This document shows positions 43,226 to 53,246 of a stretch of DNA of 64,000 nucleotides, in pieces; within the stretch, counting starts at the first letter, position 1, and each line of letters begins with the position of its first letter. Below the pieces are notes generated by a model. The model saw only the letters and a list, made by a program, of their open reading frames with translations, did not search any database and was not told the DNA's origin. Origin of the DNA: G965279335 sp965279285 (GTDB lineage Bacteria; Pseudomonadota; Gammaproteobacteria; DSM-16500); contig OZ257147.1 of NCBI GenBank assembly GCA_965279285.1, forward strand, positions 248,001 to 312,000. The letters are read 5' to 3'. The position numbers were made by a program, and so were the translations under genes.

Positions 43226-44611
43226 TTAAACGCTTTTTTTCTTAAACTGCAACAAAAAAGGCGGCAAGCAAAAAATTATCATTCCAGCAACCAACAACAT
43301 TTCATAGGTTTTAATGCTGTCCCCAACCACTTGCTTGGGTGGAATAAAACCAAAAATAATAGTACCAACACAAGCTAAAATACCAATACCTGCAACCAAG
43401 CACATCCCCCACTGACCACCCGGAATTTTATAAGCTCGCGCAATATTGCCATGCTTGTATCGCAAACGAATAGCTGCTGCAAACATTAAAATATAAAATA
43501 ACAAAGCCAATTGCGCCGTTAAATTAGAAAGCAACCAATAAGAACTATTCACCGTCGGCATAACAAGAAAAATCATACTCAAGCCAGTTACAATCACTCC
43601 TTGGGTAATTAAAATCCCAATCGGCATTAATTTTTTATTTGTTTTTTGTAAAAATTTCGGTAAATCATTATCTTCTGTTGAAACATACAAACCTCGCGCC
43701 GGCCCAATAATCCATGCGGCCGCGCCACTTAAACTGCCTACAATAATTAATATAGCAATAATAGGAACAAGCCATTTTAAGTGAAATTCAGCAAAGAAAA
43801 TATTAAATGCATCCAATAAACCCGACACTAAATTAAGTTGTGGTGCAGGAATAACAACCGCAATCGCAAGACAAGCACACACTAGCGTTGTTAAAATAAT
43901 AATGCCCGAAAAAAATAAAGCCCGAGGATAATCACGCTGTGGATTTTTTACATCGCCTGCATGCACAGCCGACATCTCCATTCCCATTAAACCAAATAAA
44001 ATATTGGTCAAAAAAGCCAGATGATCAAAGCTAGCTCGATTCGGTAAAAAATCATGTAAACTAAAATGAATTTGTGTCGGCTTACCTAAAAACAACCAAA
44101 TAAAACCTAAAGCCGCAATCAATATCATCGGCAAAATAGTCCCGAAAATTGCGCCTATCGTGCTAAATAACGCAGACGTCTTTAATCCCACACAATTAAT
44201 TAATGTTGCAATCCAAATACTCGCAAGAATAACAGATAACATATAAGTTTTATTGTTAGCCCACTCCGGATGAATTAAATACGCTAGCACCCCAGCAATA
44301 AAAGCAAAAATAGTGGGATACCATACAACGTTATAAATCCATTGTAACCAAATGGTAAAAAATCCCCAACGTGGCCCAAATGCCGCTCTCACCCAAACAT
44401 AGACACCACCCGTATTAGGCCAGCCTGTTGCTAACTCTGCTGTCACTAAAATAGTAGGAATAAAAAATAATAAAGCCGCAATTAAATAAAAGAATAGTAA
44501 TGCTAAACCATATTCAGCACCCGCAGTGAGGCTACGTAAACTATCAACCGCAATAACATTTATCATCATTAAGGAAAAAACCGTTAATGATTTTCGCTCA
44601 GTCATTATCAT
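43226..44611 (-). CDS. APC-family amino acid permease (GadC/glutamate antiporter-like)
   Basis: 461 residues, about 12 transmembrane helices. It starts LTVFSLMMINVIAVDSLRSL; helix 1 has no classic GIG-type break but VDSLRSL is shared with the permease at 46244 (IDSIRNL). WPNTGGVYVWVRAAFGPRWG (~65) and WIIGPARGL (~300) are typical of the glutamate:GABA antiporter branch. The substrate is not predictable. The nearest paralogue is three genes away on the other strand. Confidence 0.88.
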   Translation of the reverse strand: MIMTERKSLTVFSLMMINVIAVDSLRSLTAGAEYGLALLFFYLIAALLFFIPTILVTAELATGWPNTGGVYVWVRAAFGPRWGFFTIWLQWIYNVVWYPTIFAFIAGVLAYLIHPEWANNKTYMLSVILASIWIATLINCVGLKTSALFSTIGAIFGTILPMILIAALGFIWLFLGKPTQIHFSLHDFLPNRASFDHLAFLTNILFGLMGMEMSAVHAGDVKNPQRDYPRALFFSGIIILTTLVCACLAIAVVIPAPQLNLVSGLLDAFNIFFAEFHLKWLVPIIAILIIVGSLSGAAAWIIGPARGLYVSTEDNDLPKFLQKTNKKLMPIGILITQGVIVTGLSMIFLVMPTVNSSYWLLSNLTAQLALLFYILMFAAAIRLRYKHGNIARAYKIPGGQWGMCLVAGIGILACVGTIIFGFIPPKQVVGDSIKTYEMLLVAGMIIFCLPPFLLQFKKKSV

Positions 44612-44677
44612 TATTTTTTATCTCAGAAAAACTTTGATTACCGCGTCGCTACGTTCCTTGCAATGACGATCTCTTAC

Positions 44678-45886
44678 TTACTTTTTATCTTCCCTGGAAA
44701 AATGATCTACTGTAGCAGCACAGACCAAATCTCCCCACACATTTGTCATCGTTCGGAACCGATCTAAAATACGATCAAATGGTAATAATAATGCGATAGC
44801 CGAAGTAGGAATATTAACACTCCGTAATACCATAATCATAGTAACTAATCCCCCTTCTGGAATCCCAGTACAACCCATTCCTGCCACAATAGCAGTAAAA
44901 AATACGCCAATTTGGCCCAACACGGATAAATGAATGTCTAAAATCTGACAAAAGAATAATGCTGAAACGGCTTCATACATTGCTGTTCCAGCTAAATTAA
45001 TCGTTGTCGCCAAGGGTAAGACAAATCGGGAAACATCATCATTGATTTTTTGCTCTTTTGCAACTACCAGTGTGACGGGTAATGTTGCCATTGAACTTGA
45101 GGTAGCAAATGCAGTAAGCATCGCGCTTGCTGCTGATTTCATAAAATCCCGCGTATTGCGACGTAAAATCCATTTAACAATCGCCAATTGCCAAAGTATT
45201 TGGAATAATAAACCGCATAAAAATATAACAATAAAAAACATCATTCCCTTCAAACTTTGTAGCAATTGATTTTGTAAAGCAGCCTCTGCAATAGCTGAGC
45301 CTAATAATGAAAACAAACCAAGCGGAGTAAGATACATCAACCAAATAATCATTTTTACAAAAACATTGCGTAAACCACTAAAAAACAGCTCAACTGGCTT
45401 TGCCGTTTCACCTACTGAATTACATGCTAATGCAAATACTATGCCAAATAACACAATTGGCATAATTTCAAATTTTGCCGCCGCATCAATAATATTCGGC
45501 GGGAATAAATTTAATAAAAAAGAAGAAAACTCCTGCGGCTGAAGTTCCGCATTTGTAGCATTAGCTAAAATTAAACTTGCTGGAATTCCTACTCCTGGTT
45601 TAAATACATTTAATAAAATCAAACCAATAACAACGGCTAAAGAAACACTGAGTAACACATAAAAAATCGTATTTTTACCAATTGCACCTAAACGATGGGC
45701 CCCCTGCAAAGAGGTAATAGCGCTGACTAATGCACAAAAAATGAGGGGAAGCACAATGAGCTTTAATAAATTAATAAAAACAGTACCAATCCAACGTACT
45801 GATAACATTTGTTCTGGGTAAAAAATACCACATACTACCCCTAAAACAATACTTGCTAATATCAACAGAAACATTTTATTTTTCAT
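44678..45886 (-). CDS. Dicarboxylate/amino acid:cation symporter (DAACS, GltP/DctA-like)
   Basis: 402 residues, eight-helix topology. The Ser-rich hairpin AFATSSSMATLPVTL (~275), the NMDGT-like TTINLAGTAMYEA (~303) and the second hairpin GMGCTGIPEGGLVTM (~345) form the substrate site. It imports glutamate, aspartate or C4-dicarboxylates with H+ or Na+. TINLAGTAMYE departs from NMDGT, so substrate may differ. Confidence 0.92.
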   Translation of the reverse strand: MKNKMFLLILASIVLGVVCGIFYPEQMLSVRWIGTVFINLLKLIVLPLIFCALVSAITSLQGAHRLGAIGKNTIFYVLLSVSLAVVIGLILLNVFKPGVGIPASLILANATNAELQPQEFSSFLLNLFPPNIIDAAAKFEIMPIVLFGIVFALACNSVGETAKPVELFFSGLRNVFVKMIIWLMYLTPLGLFSLLGSAIAEAALQNQLLQSLKGMMFFIVIFLCGLLFQILWQLAIVKWILRRNTRDFMKSAASAMLTAFATSSSMATLPVTLVVAKEQKINDDVSRFVLPLATTINLAGTAMYEAVSALFFCQILDIHLSVLGQIGVFFTAIVAGMGCTGIPEGGLVTMIMVLRSVNIPTSAIALLLPFDRILDRFRTMTNVWGDLVCAATVDHFSREDKK

Positions 45887-46099
45887 AGTAATATCATAGC
45901 CTTATATTGACTGAAACTGTTTGCGTTGTCCCCACTTTGTATAGGGGTTTATTTTTTATTGGTCAAATATTACACTTTTTCTGGTTCGTACAAATAACGG
46001 AGCAACTCTCTCTACAATACTATTAAATCATACTTTTTTATATAGTAAAGGTGGCTATAATGTAAACAATATGGTAGGATTAATGCGGTTAACTTATAT

Positions 46100-46193
46100 G
46101 GATTGGTGGGCACGCTGCGCTTTGCCCACCCTACAAAAAATGACAAAAATAAATTATTGTAGGGTGGGCAAAGCGCAGCGTGCCCACCAATCC
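46100..46193. repeat. GGTGGGC palindromic element with GGATTGG arms
   Basis: GGATTGGTGGGCACGCTGCG pairs with the right unit ending CCCACCAATCC around a 30-base A/T spacer; GCTGAATAGCTAC follows as a lone right outer end. It occupies the middle of the divergent symporter-permease gap (45887-46243), which otherwise has a TATAAT-like box near 46053. Confidence 0.9.
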
Positions 46194-46243
46194 CTTTAGT
46201 TGCTGAATAGCTACCAAAAAATTATTACAAACGAGATGATTCA

Positions 46244-47659
46244 ATGAGCAAACTAACAAAAACCGCTGGTCTCACCACGTTACCCTTAACACTGTTAATT
46301 ACCGGCGCTATTGATAGCATACGAAATTTACCGGCAACAGCACTTTTTGGTAGCTCTCTGATATTCTTTTTTATCTTATCAGCCATTATATTTTTAATTC
46401 CAACTGCGCTAATTTCAGCAGAGCTCTCAGCAAATTCAACCGATAAAAATGGTATTTATCATTGGGTTTCATGCGCATTAGGTAAAAAGTTAGGTGTACT
46501 CGCTGTCTGGTTACAATGGATTAACACTATGGTCTGGTTTCCAACCATACTTTCATTTATTGCTGGTACTGCAACTTATTTTATTAATCCAGAATTAGCG
46601 CAAAATAAAATTTATTTAGTCTCTGTTATATTAACTACTTTTTGGTTAATTACTTGGATCAATTTAAAAGGTTTAAATACCTCAACGAAATTTGCTAATT
46701 TCTGCACGTTCATCGGCATGGTTATTCCAATGATACTGATCATCGGACTTGCTATGACTTGGGTTGTGCTTGGCAAGCCATTACAAATTCAATTTACTAG
46801 TCAACACTTACTTCCCTCTTTTGCTCACACAGAAAATTGGATTTCATTGACTGCCATTATGGCGGCATTTCTAGGAATTGAATTAGCAACAGTACATATT
46901 AAAGAAGTACATAACCCACAAAAAACTTTTCCCAAAGCACTCGCTTTTTCCAGTGTTATCATTCTTACCACGATGATACTGGGTTCACTTGCCATTGCTT
47001 TAGTATTACCGAAAGGACAAATCAATTTAGTGTCTGGTGTTATGCAAGCCTTCACCGATTTTTTTGCTGCATATCATTTAAGTGGTTTAATTCCTGTTAT
47101 TACCGTCATGCTATTAGTGGGAAGTGCTGGCAATATGATTAGCTGGATTATCTCTCCCGCAAAAAGTCTTATGTTTACTGCTAACGATGGCTTCTTACCT
47201 AAATTTTTTACTTATCAAAATAAACACGCTGTGCCTAGCAATTTACTTCTCATACAAGCGGTTATTGTTTCTCTGATTTGCTTAGCGTTTTTATTAATGC
47301 CGAGCGTTAATGGTTCTTACTGGTTGTTAACGGCATTGAGCACACAACTTTATATTCTTATGTATGTACTCATGTTTATCGCTGCATTAGTTGGCAAACT
47401 TAAACTCGGACATAAAACAAAAAATGCTATTATTCCCGGAGGAAAAGCGGGATTAGCAACCGTGTGCGGCATCGGCTTAACTGGTTGCGCAATCACATTA
47501 TTAGTTGGCTTTATGCCACCCGAAGGTATTAATGTAGGCTCTGCTTTGCACTACACCACGATTTTTAGCTTAGGAATGTTAGTGATGATTGCACCCGTCA
47601 GCTTACTTTATTTTTTTAATGCCAAGAAACCCCTATCCATAGCCCTACCAAATATGTAA
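46244..47659 (+). CDS. APC-family amino acid permease
   Basis: 471 residues, about 12 helices, paralogous to the permease at 43226 (shared IDSIRNL-type start, KNGIYHWVSCALGKKLG, SWIISPAKSLM, and PGGKAGLATVCGIGL near the C-terminus). A glutamate/GABA-type antiporter branch is likely. The final 44 bases overlap the convergent VIT1/CCC1 gene. Confidence 0.88.
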   Translation: MSKLTKTAGLTTLPLTLLITGAIDSIRNLPATALFGSSLIFFFILSAIIFLIPTALISAELSANSTDKNGIYHWVSCALGKKLGVLAVWLQWINTMVWFPTILSFIAGTATYFINPELAQNKIYLVSVILTTFWLITWINLKGLNTSTKFANFCTFIGMVIPMILIIGLAMTWVVLGKPLQIQFTSQHLLPSFAHTENWISLTAIMAAFLGIELATVHIKEVHNPQKTFPKALAFSSVIILTTMILGSLAIALVLPKGQINLVSGVMQAFTDFFAAYHLSGLIPVITVMLLVGSAGNMISWIISPAKSLMFTANDGFLPKFFTYQNKHAVPSNLLLIQAVIVSLICLAFLLMPSVNGSYWLLTALSTQLYILMYVLMFIAALVGKLKLGHKTKNAIIPGGKAGLATVCGIGLTGCAITLLVGFMPPEGINVGSALHYTTIFSLGMLVMIAPVSLLYFFNAKKPLSIALPNM

Positions 47660-48617
47660 CAGCCCCTGCTGCTGCGCCCACCATTAACATTCGTAAACCA
47701 CCCTTAAACGAATTTTTATTCGTATAAAGACTCAAAATAGCGCCAATTCCAAATAGAACTACACCTGTTAGTAATAAACTAATTGGAAAACTCCATGAAC
47801 TTTTACTGATGATAAATGGCAATAATGGAATAGCTGCTCCCACACTAAATGAAAGAAAAGAAGAAACCATCGCACCCAATGGCGATCCCAATTCATCTGG
47901 ATTTAAGCCTAATTCTTCACGCGCCAATGTATCTAACGCTGTGTTAGGATTAGCAATTAATAAAGTAGCTAATTGAATCGCTTGATCTTCGGGAATGCCG
48001 CGGGCTTGATAAATGAGAGCTAACTCCTCTATTTCTTCTTCGGGATACATTTCTAATTCTTGTCGTTCTAAATCAATCTGATATTCATAGACTTCACGCT
48101 GCGAACGCACCGAAATATATTCACCTGAAGCCATTGAAAAAGCACCTGCGAGCAAACCAGCAAATCCCGCTAAGATAATAAAAGAATGATCAACGTTAGC
48201 GCCAATCACACCTAGAATTAAACTCATATTCGAAATTAATCCGTCATTCACCCCAAAAACTGCCGCACGCAAATTCCCTGCCGTACTAACACCGCGATGC
48301 AAACATTCATGATTGGGTTTAATAAAAACCGACATACCACGCACTTTCATTGCGGATAAAATATACCGTAATTTTTCTATGCCTAATAACCGCACCAGAC
48401 CAACCACTAAGCGAGTACGTAAATCAGGCTGAAAAACCGGCATTTTAGCTAAATTTTGCTGTTTAATTTTTTCTTCCCAAAGCAATGCTTGCTCTTCAGC
48501 AGCGACAGCTAAGTCACTAAACAGTTTTTTTCGCAAGGCATGTGACTCAACATTTGCCATATTGCGATATAAATAAGCTGAACGTTTTTCTTCCCACCAA
48601 TTCTCTTGCATCGACAT
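47616..48617 (-). CDS. VIT1/CCC1-family transporter with N-terminal ferritin-like domain
   Basis: 333 residues. An N-terminal helical part (~1-110, with NVESHALRKKLFSDLAVAAEEQ) resembles rubrerythrin/ferritin-like domains. The VIT1 part (~125-333) has NLRAAVFGVNDGLISNMSLI, SMASGEYISVRSQREVYE and four to five helices. Family members export Fe2+ or Mn2+ from the cytoplasm. ATG 48617 follows AAAGGAGATCACG. It overlaps the permease gene 3' end by 44 bases. Confidence 0.9.
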   Translation of the reverse strand: MSMQENWWEEKRSAYLYRNMANVESHALRKKLFSDLAVAAEEQALLWEEKIKQQNLAKMPVFQPDLRTRLVVGLVRLLGIEKLRYILSAMKVRGMSVFIKPNHECLHRGVSTAGNLRAAVFGVNDGLISNMSLILGVIGANVDHSFIILAGFAGLLAGAFSMASGEYISVRSQREVYEYQIDLERQELEMYPEEEIEELALIYQARGIPEDQAIQLATLLIANPNTALDTLAREELGLNPDELGSPLGAMVSSFLSFSVGAAIPLLPFIISKSSWSFPISLLLTGVVLFGIGAILSLYTNKNSFKGGLRMLMVGAAAGAVTYLVGLWIGVSWH

Positions 48618-48683
48618 ATCGTGATCTCCTTTGCTTATGTCTAGTGTAAATGGATCATGCGAGCAGAACAAGAAATGTTACTA

Positions 48684-48818
48684 TAGCTATTCAGTAGCTA
48701 GAGAGTTTGGTGGGCACGCTGCGCTTTGCCCACCCTACATTAATTTATTTTTGTCATTTTTTGTAGGGTGGGCAAAGCGCAGCGTGCCCACCAAACTCTC
48801 TAACTACTGAATAGTTAC
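48684..48818. repeat. GGTGGGC palindromic element, full-length
   Basis: TAGCTATTCAGTAGCTAGAG... pairs with ...CTCTAACTACTGAATAGTTA over ~55-base arms around an A/T spacer. Differences in the outer arm (GTAGCT/AACTAC) are mostly complementary. It lies between divergent genes. Confidence 0.93.
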
Positions 48819-48895
48819 ATTTCAATTATTTATTGCTATAATGCCGGCGGGAGAAAAAACTACAAATAAAAATCTCTAACTTGGAATCCATAGTC

Positions 48896-51127
48896 ATGCA
48901 AGAGCTAACCCCATTAATAAAAGACCTCGCTATCATGCTAAGTGTAGCTAGCCTTGTTACGCTTTTATTTCAGAGAATCCGTCAACCGGTTGTACTAGGC
49001 TATCTTGTCACTGGAATCATCGTTGGACCTTTTACGCCCTACTTTTTAATTACCAGTGTCGATGAAGTGAAAGTTCTTTCGCAACTCGGTGTGATTTTTT
49101 TAATGTTTTCTCTCGGCCTGGACTTCAGTTTTCATAAATTAACTCGTGTTGGTTTTTCCGCCAGTATCACGGGCGTTATTGAAGTACTGCTCATGATTTC
49201 GATTGGTTATTTAACCGGATTAATGCTGCACTGGCCTTTTCACGATAGATTATTTCTCGGTGCTGCACTCGCGATTTCTTCAACCACTATTATTATTAAA
49301 GCACTGGATGGTTTGCGCTTAAAAAGTAAGCGTTTTGCAGAGTTTATTTTCGGTATTTTAGTTGTGGAAGACTTATTAGCTATTTTATTATTAGTTGCTT
49401 TATCAACATTAGTGACCACAAAAAATATTTTTTCTTTTGAAATGTTAACATCTATTTTCCAATTACTTTTCATTGTGGGCGGCTGGTTTTTAATCGGTTA
49501 TTTTATCGTGCCTACTTTTTTGCGCGGTGTCGCACGTTTTGCTAACCAAGAAATTCTGACTATCTTATCCATTGCACTCTGTTTAGTCTTAGTCACTATT
49601 GCAGCTTATTTTAATTATTCTACTGCACTCGGCGCTTTTATCATGGGCTCCATTTTAGCAGAAACCCCCCTCGTTCATCGCATCGAAAGTATTATTCGTC
49701 CGATCCGTGATATTTTTGCTGCCGTATTTTTTATTTCAGTCGGCATGTTAATTGATCCAAAAATAATTATAACGTATTTCCCGACCATCATGATTATTAC
49801 GGGTGTTTATCTCTGCGGAAAAATATTTTCTACCACGTTTGGTGCGCTATTAACAGGTCAAAGTCTTAGTACTTCGGTTCGCATTGGTTTTGGTGTCGCT
49901 CAAATTGGGGAATTTTCTTTTATTATTGCCAGTCTAGGACTTGCGCTCAATGTCACGGGTGATCGTCTTTATCCTATTGTGGTCGCTGTCTCTGCAATCA
50001 CGACTTTTACGACACCTTATTTATTGCGTTTTTCTGGTTATCTTGCAAAAGAATTAGAAATTAAAATTCCCTATGCTGCAAAACAATTTTTAGACGGCTA
50101 CTCTGCCTGGGTCTATCGAACCTTAGCGAGTAGTGAATCACATTCTTTATATCGTAACGCTATTATTCGCATTATTTTAAATGGCATTGTTGTCGCAATT
50201 ATTTTTACTATGGTACAACATTTATTACTGCCGGAAATAGCACATATCATTCAAAAAAAATGGATACTCAGAAGTTCTACTTGGAGTATAGCAATGATAC
50301 TCTCTTCACCTTTTATTTGGGGAATGCTCTTTGCGCTGCGGCCATTAACATCAACTGGTCGCACGAAAGATCTTGTTTTTCGCTCTACACCCATTATTAT
50401 TTGCTGGTTAGTCACCGCCGTTGAAATTAATATTTTAAGCATTACTTATTTTCATACCTTATTTACTACCTCGTTATTAATTATTGTAACGTTTATCTTT
50501 TCATTTATTTCATTTAAACAATTAGAAAAATCATACGCCTGGTTTGAAAGAAAATTAGTTAATAATATTAGCAGTAAAAAAGACTCACGTGCACGGTATA
50601 AACGCTTAGCGCCATGGGAAACCCATTTTGTTGAAATTATTATTTCTGATGAGTCAGCACTGATTGGTAAAACACTAACGCAATCACAATTACGACAATT
50701 ATATGAAATTAATATTGTCGCTATTTATCGGGGTACAAAAGAAATTCTTGCTCCTCGTGGTGATCAATATATATTTTCTCAAGATAAGTTGATTGTCCTT
50801 GGCAATGATGAACAAATTGAAGCTTTTCGCGATGTGGCCACGCGCATGTCAAGCGCGCCCTCAATAGAAATGGAAACATTAGAAAACTTTACATTAAAAG
50901 CTATTATTCTCGATGACACCAATCCCATCGTTAATTTATCCATCCGCGAATCAAGAATTCGTGAAGAAGCAAAAGGCCTCGTCGTCGGCCTAGAGCGTGG
51001 AGATTCACGGATACTCAACCCTGATCCTGCGACTATTTTACGTGCAGGTGATTTATTGCTCATCGTTGGCGAATCAGAGCACTTAAAATTAATTTTTAAA
51101 TCGACACCAAAAGCATACGTTTTTTAG
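48896..51127 (+). CDS. CPA2 cation:proton antiporter with two TrkA-C domains
   Basis: 743 residues. About 12 transmembrane helices (~10-380) of the KefB/CPA2 type (QPVVLGYLVTGIIVGPF, FSLGLDFSF, AISSTTIIIKAL, GVAQIGEFSFI). A second set of four helices (~415-545) precedes two RCK_C/TrkA-C domains (~570-645 and ~660-740; IVAIYRGTKEILAPRGDQY, VVGLERGDSRILNPDP). The NAD-binding TrkA-N domain of KefB is absent. It exchanges K+ or Na+ for H+, probably with ligand control through the TrkA-C domains. Confidence 0.9.
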   Translation: MQELTPLIKDLAIMLSVASLVTLLFQRIRQPVVLGYLVTGIIVGPFTPYFLITSVDEVKVLSQLGVIFLMFSLGLDFSFHKLTRVGFSASITGVIEVLLMISIGYLTGLMLHWPFHDRLFLGAALAISSTTIIIKALDGLRLKSKRFAEFIFGILVVEDLLAILLLVALSTLVTTKNIFSFEMLTSIFQLLFIVGGWFLIGYFIVPTFLRGVARFANQEILTILSIALCLVLVTIAAYFNYSTALGAFIMGSILAETPLVHRIESIIRPIRDIFAAVFFISVGMLIDPKIIITYFPTIMIITGVYLCGKIFSTTFGALLTGQSLSTSVRIGFGVAQIGEFSFIIASLGLALNVTGDRLYPIVVAVSAITTFTTPYLLRFSGYLAKELEIKIPYAAKQFLDGYSAWVYRTLASSESHSLYRNAIIRIILNGIVVAIIFTMVQHLLLPEIAHIIQKKWILRSSTWSIAMILSSPFIWGMLFALRPLTSTGRTKDLVFRSTPIIICWLVTAVEINILSITYFHTLFTTSLLIIVTFIFSFISFKQLEKSYAWFERKLVNNISSKKDSRARYKRLAPWETHFVEIIISDESALIGKTLTQSQLRQLYEINIVAIYRGTKEILAPRGDQYIFSQDKLIVLGNDEQIEAFRDVATRMSSAPSIEMETLENFTLKAIILDDTNPIVNLSIRESRIREEAKGLVVGLERGDSRILNPDPATILRAGDLLLIVGESEHLKLIFKSTPKAYVF

Positions 51128-51283
51128 CATTTATTAAAAAAATATGGTATAAATAGTTCTTAAAATCGATCATACGCCTCATCAGTGATATAAATGTTAA
51201 CAACCTTGTTTAAATTATCCGGACAGAAATATAAACAGCGAGTTACATTTTATCACCGGGGCGGCGATGGTCTGTTTTATTTT

Positions 51284-51568
51284 TTACACAAAACTAGCCA
51301 ACACTTCTTGAAATTTGACGGCTTCAAATTCGATAATTTCATAGCTAGCGATCTCTTGTAATACAAAAGGATCTTGCGCTAAAAAAGCCATTAATTCTGC
51401 TCGATTCTTTAAATGTGATAAAACAATGCCTCCAATCCGTGGAATACGGGGCCCTGATGCCAGCAAATAATTTTTTTTATATCCTTCTTCCAAATAAGCT
51501 CGATGTGCAAGCAAATATTGATCCACTATTTCTAATGGTTTTTTATATGTCATTAAAACGATAAACAC
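51284..51568 (-). CDS. YciI-like protein
   Basis: 94 residues. FIVLMTYKKPLEIVDQYLLA, then HRAYLEEGYKKNYLLASGPR and IASYEIIEFEA, match the YCII family (ferredoxin-like fold with conserved His-Asp). Its biochemical role is unclear. GTG 51568 has AAGGAG eight bases upstream; the longer frame to 51652 translates a palindromic repeat and is unlikely. Confidence 0.85.
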   Translation of the reverse strand: MFIVLMTYKKPLEIVDQYLLAHRAYLEEGYKKNYLLASGPRIPRIGGIVLSHLKNRAELMAFLAQDPFVLQEIASYEIIEFEAVKFQEVLASFV

Positions 51569-51595
51569 TTTGTGCTCTCCTTGATGAATCATATT

Positions 51596-51714
51596 GTAAC
51601 TATTTAGTTTGGTGGGCACGCTGTGCTTTGCCCACCCTACGTAGTTTGTCATGCCAGCGTGTTTCTAGCTGGCATCTAGTACGTGCCCACCAAACTCTTT
51701 AGCTGAATACTTAC
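51596..51714. repeat. GGTGGGC element with a second hairpin replacing its inner right arm
   Basis: The left unit GGTGGGCACGCTGTGCTTTG is complete, but the right unit keeps only ACGTGCCCACCAAACTC. Between them lies ATGCCAGC...GCTGGCAT, an unrelated hairpin. Outer ends GTAACTATTTAG and CTGAATACTTAC remain. Confidence 0.85.
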
Positions 51715-51828
51715 ACAATTTTTCAAAATATTATATACGCTATATAATTCTTTTATAGAGTAAGGTAAAATGACTTCAACTAAATTATGCATATTTAATA
51801 AACAAAAAGTGCGGGGGAGATCGTCAAA

Positions 51829-53223
51829 GTGTCTTTGGTAAAACAGCTTTTTCATAAAAAACCTATTCTTGCCCATGTAGATCAACCCAATCATTTAAAA
51901 CGCTGCTTAACCTCTCTGGACCTTGTTTTACTCGGTGTAGGGGCCATTATTGGTGCTGGTATTTTTGTTTTAACCGGCATTGCTTCTGCAACCCAAGCGG
52001 GGCCAGCTATTATTCTCTCTTATCTTTTAGCCGGCATTGCCTGTGGTTTTAGTGCCTTTGCTTATGCTGAGTTAGCTTCTAGCATTGGTGGATCGGGTAG
52101 TGCGTATGGTTATGCATATGCTGGATTAGGCGAATTAGTTGCCTGGATCATCGGTTGGGATTTATTACTTGAATATGGAATGGATGCTGCAACTGTTTCT
52201 ATTGGCTGGTCAGGGTATGTTGTCGATGCCTTCAAAGCACTCGGAATAACCATTCCTAAAACGCTCACACTCAATCCTTTCGAAGGTGGTATTATTAATT
52301 TACCCGCTGTTTTTATCATCGCATCAATCGGTTGGATTTTATCGTTAGGTGTAAAAGAAAGCGCAAGAATAAATAAATTAATTGTTTTGATTAAATTTAT
52401 CGTCATTGCGATTTTTATTATTATTGGTGCTTTTTATTTTCATCTAGAAAATTGGCAACCTTTTTTACCTTTTGGTGTACAAGGTATTGTAAATGGTGCG
52501 GGGCTCATTTTTTTTGCTTATATAGGATTTGATGCCGTATCTACCGCAGCAGATGAAGCGATTAATCCGCAGCGTGATTTACCACGTGGAATTTTATTTT
52601 CTCTTATTATCTGTACTGTCATTTATGTTATTTTCGCCGCGGTACTCACTGGAATGGCGAACTATTCAACTCTCAATGTAACATCACCAGTTGCTTCTGT
52701 ATTGTTATCAGTCGGCCATCGATTCGCTGCAGAAATCGTTGCACTGGGTGCAATTGCCGGTTTAACAACGGTTATTTTAGTCATGTATTATGGTGTAACG
52801 CGTGTATTTCTAGCTATGGCGCGTGATGGCATGCTGCCAAAAAAATACATTAACATTCACGTTGATACGCAAACACCGCGACAATTAATTTGGAGCATGG
52901 GCTGTATTATTGCAATTGCTGCAGGCTTAATTCCCATTAATAATATTGCGCAAATTGTTAATATTGGCACATTAGCTGCATTTACTGTTGTTTGTGCTGG
53001 CGTGTTAATATTACGTTATACCAAACCCGATATGCATAGACCTTTTCGCACACCGTGGAGTCCATTTGTGCCGCTCATGGGTATTGTTTTATGTATCTAT
53101 TTAATGTCAAGCTTGCCAATAACAACTTGGGTTTGTTTTGGTTTGTGGACGCTCAGTGGTTTAGTTATTTATTTTTGTTATAGTCGGTTTAATAGTTTAT
53201 CTGCAGTTGCGGAGCGTGTGTGA
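51829..53223 (+). CDS. Cationic amino acid transporter-like APC permease
   Basis: 464 residues, 12+ helices. LVLLGVGAIIGAGIFVLTGI (~30) is the GAIIGxGIF helix-1 break, followed by AFAYAELASSIGGSGSAYGY (~75) and FFAYIGFDAVSTAADEAINP (~225), the hallmarks of the CAT/YhdG branch. It imports a basic or neutral amino acid. The start is GTG at 51829 after GGGGGAG. Confidence 0.93.
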   Translation: MSLVKQLFHKKPILAHVDQPNHLKRCLTSLDLVLLGVGAIIGAGIFVLTGIASATQAGPAIILSYLLAGIACGFSAFAYAELASSIGGSGSAYGYAYAGLGELVAWIIGWDLLLEYGMDAATVSIGWSGYVVDAFKALGITIPKTLTLNPFEGGIINLPAVFIIASIGWILSLGVKESARINKLIVLIKFIVIAIFIIIGAFYFHLENWQPFLPFGVQGIVNGAGLIFFAYIGFDAVSTAADEAINPQRDLPRGILFSLIICTVIYVIFAAVLTGMANYSTLNVTSPVASVLLSVGHRFAAEIVALGAIAGLTTVILVMYYGVTRVFLAMARDGMLPKKYINIHVDTQTPRQLIWSMGCIIAIAAGLIPINNIAQIVNIGTLAAFTVVCAGVLILRYTKPDMHRPFRTPWSPFVPLMGIVLCIYLMSSLPITTWVCFGLWTLSGLVIYFCYSRFNSLSAVAERV

Positions 53224-53246
53224 GACCTTGTCATCGCTTCCTGGCT

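Noticed and set aside
51194..51370. Short plus-strand frame MLTTLFKLSGQKYKQRVTF...
   Set aside because: It has no RBS and its second half is antisense to the YciI gene. Probably chance.
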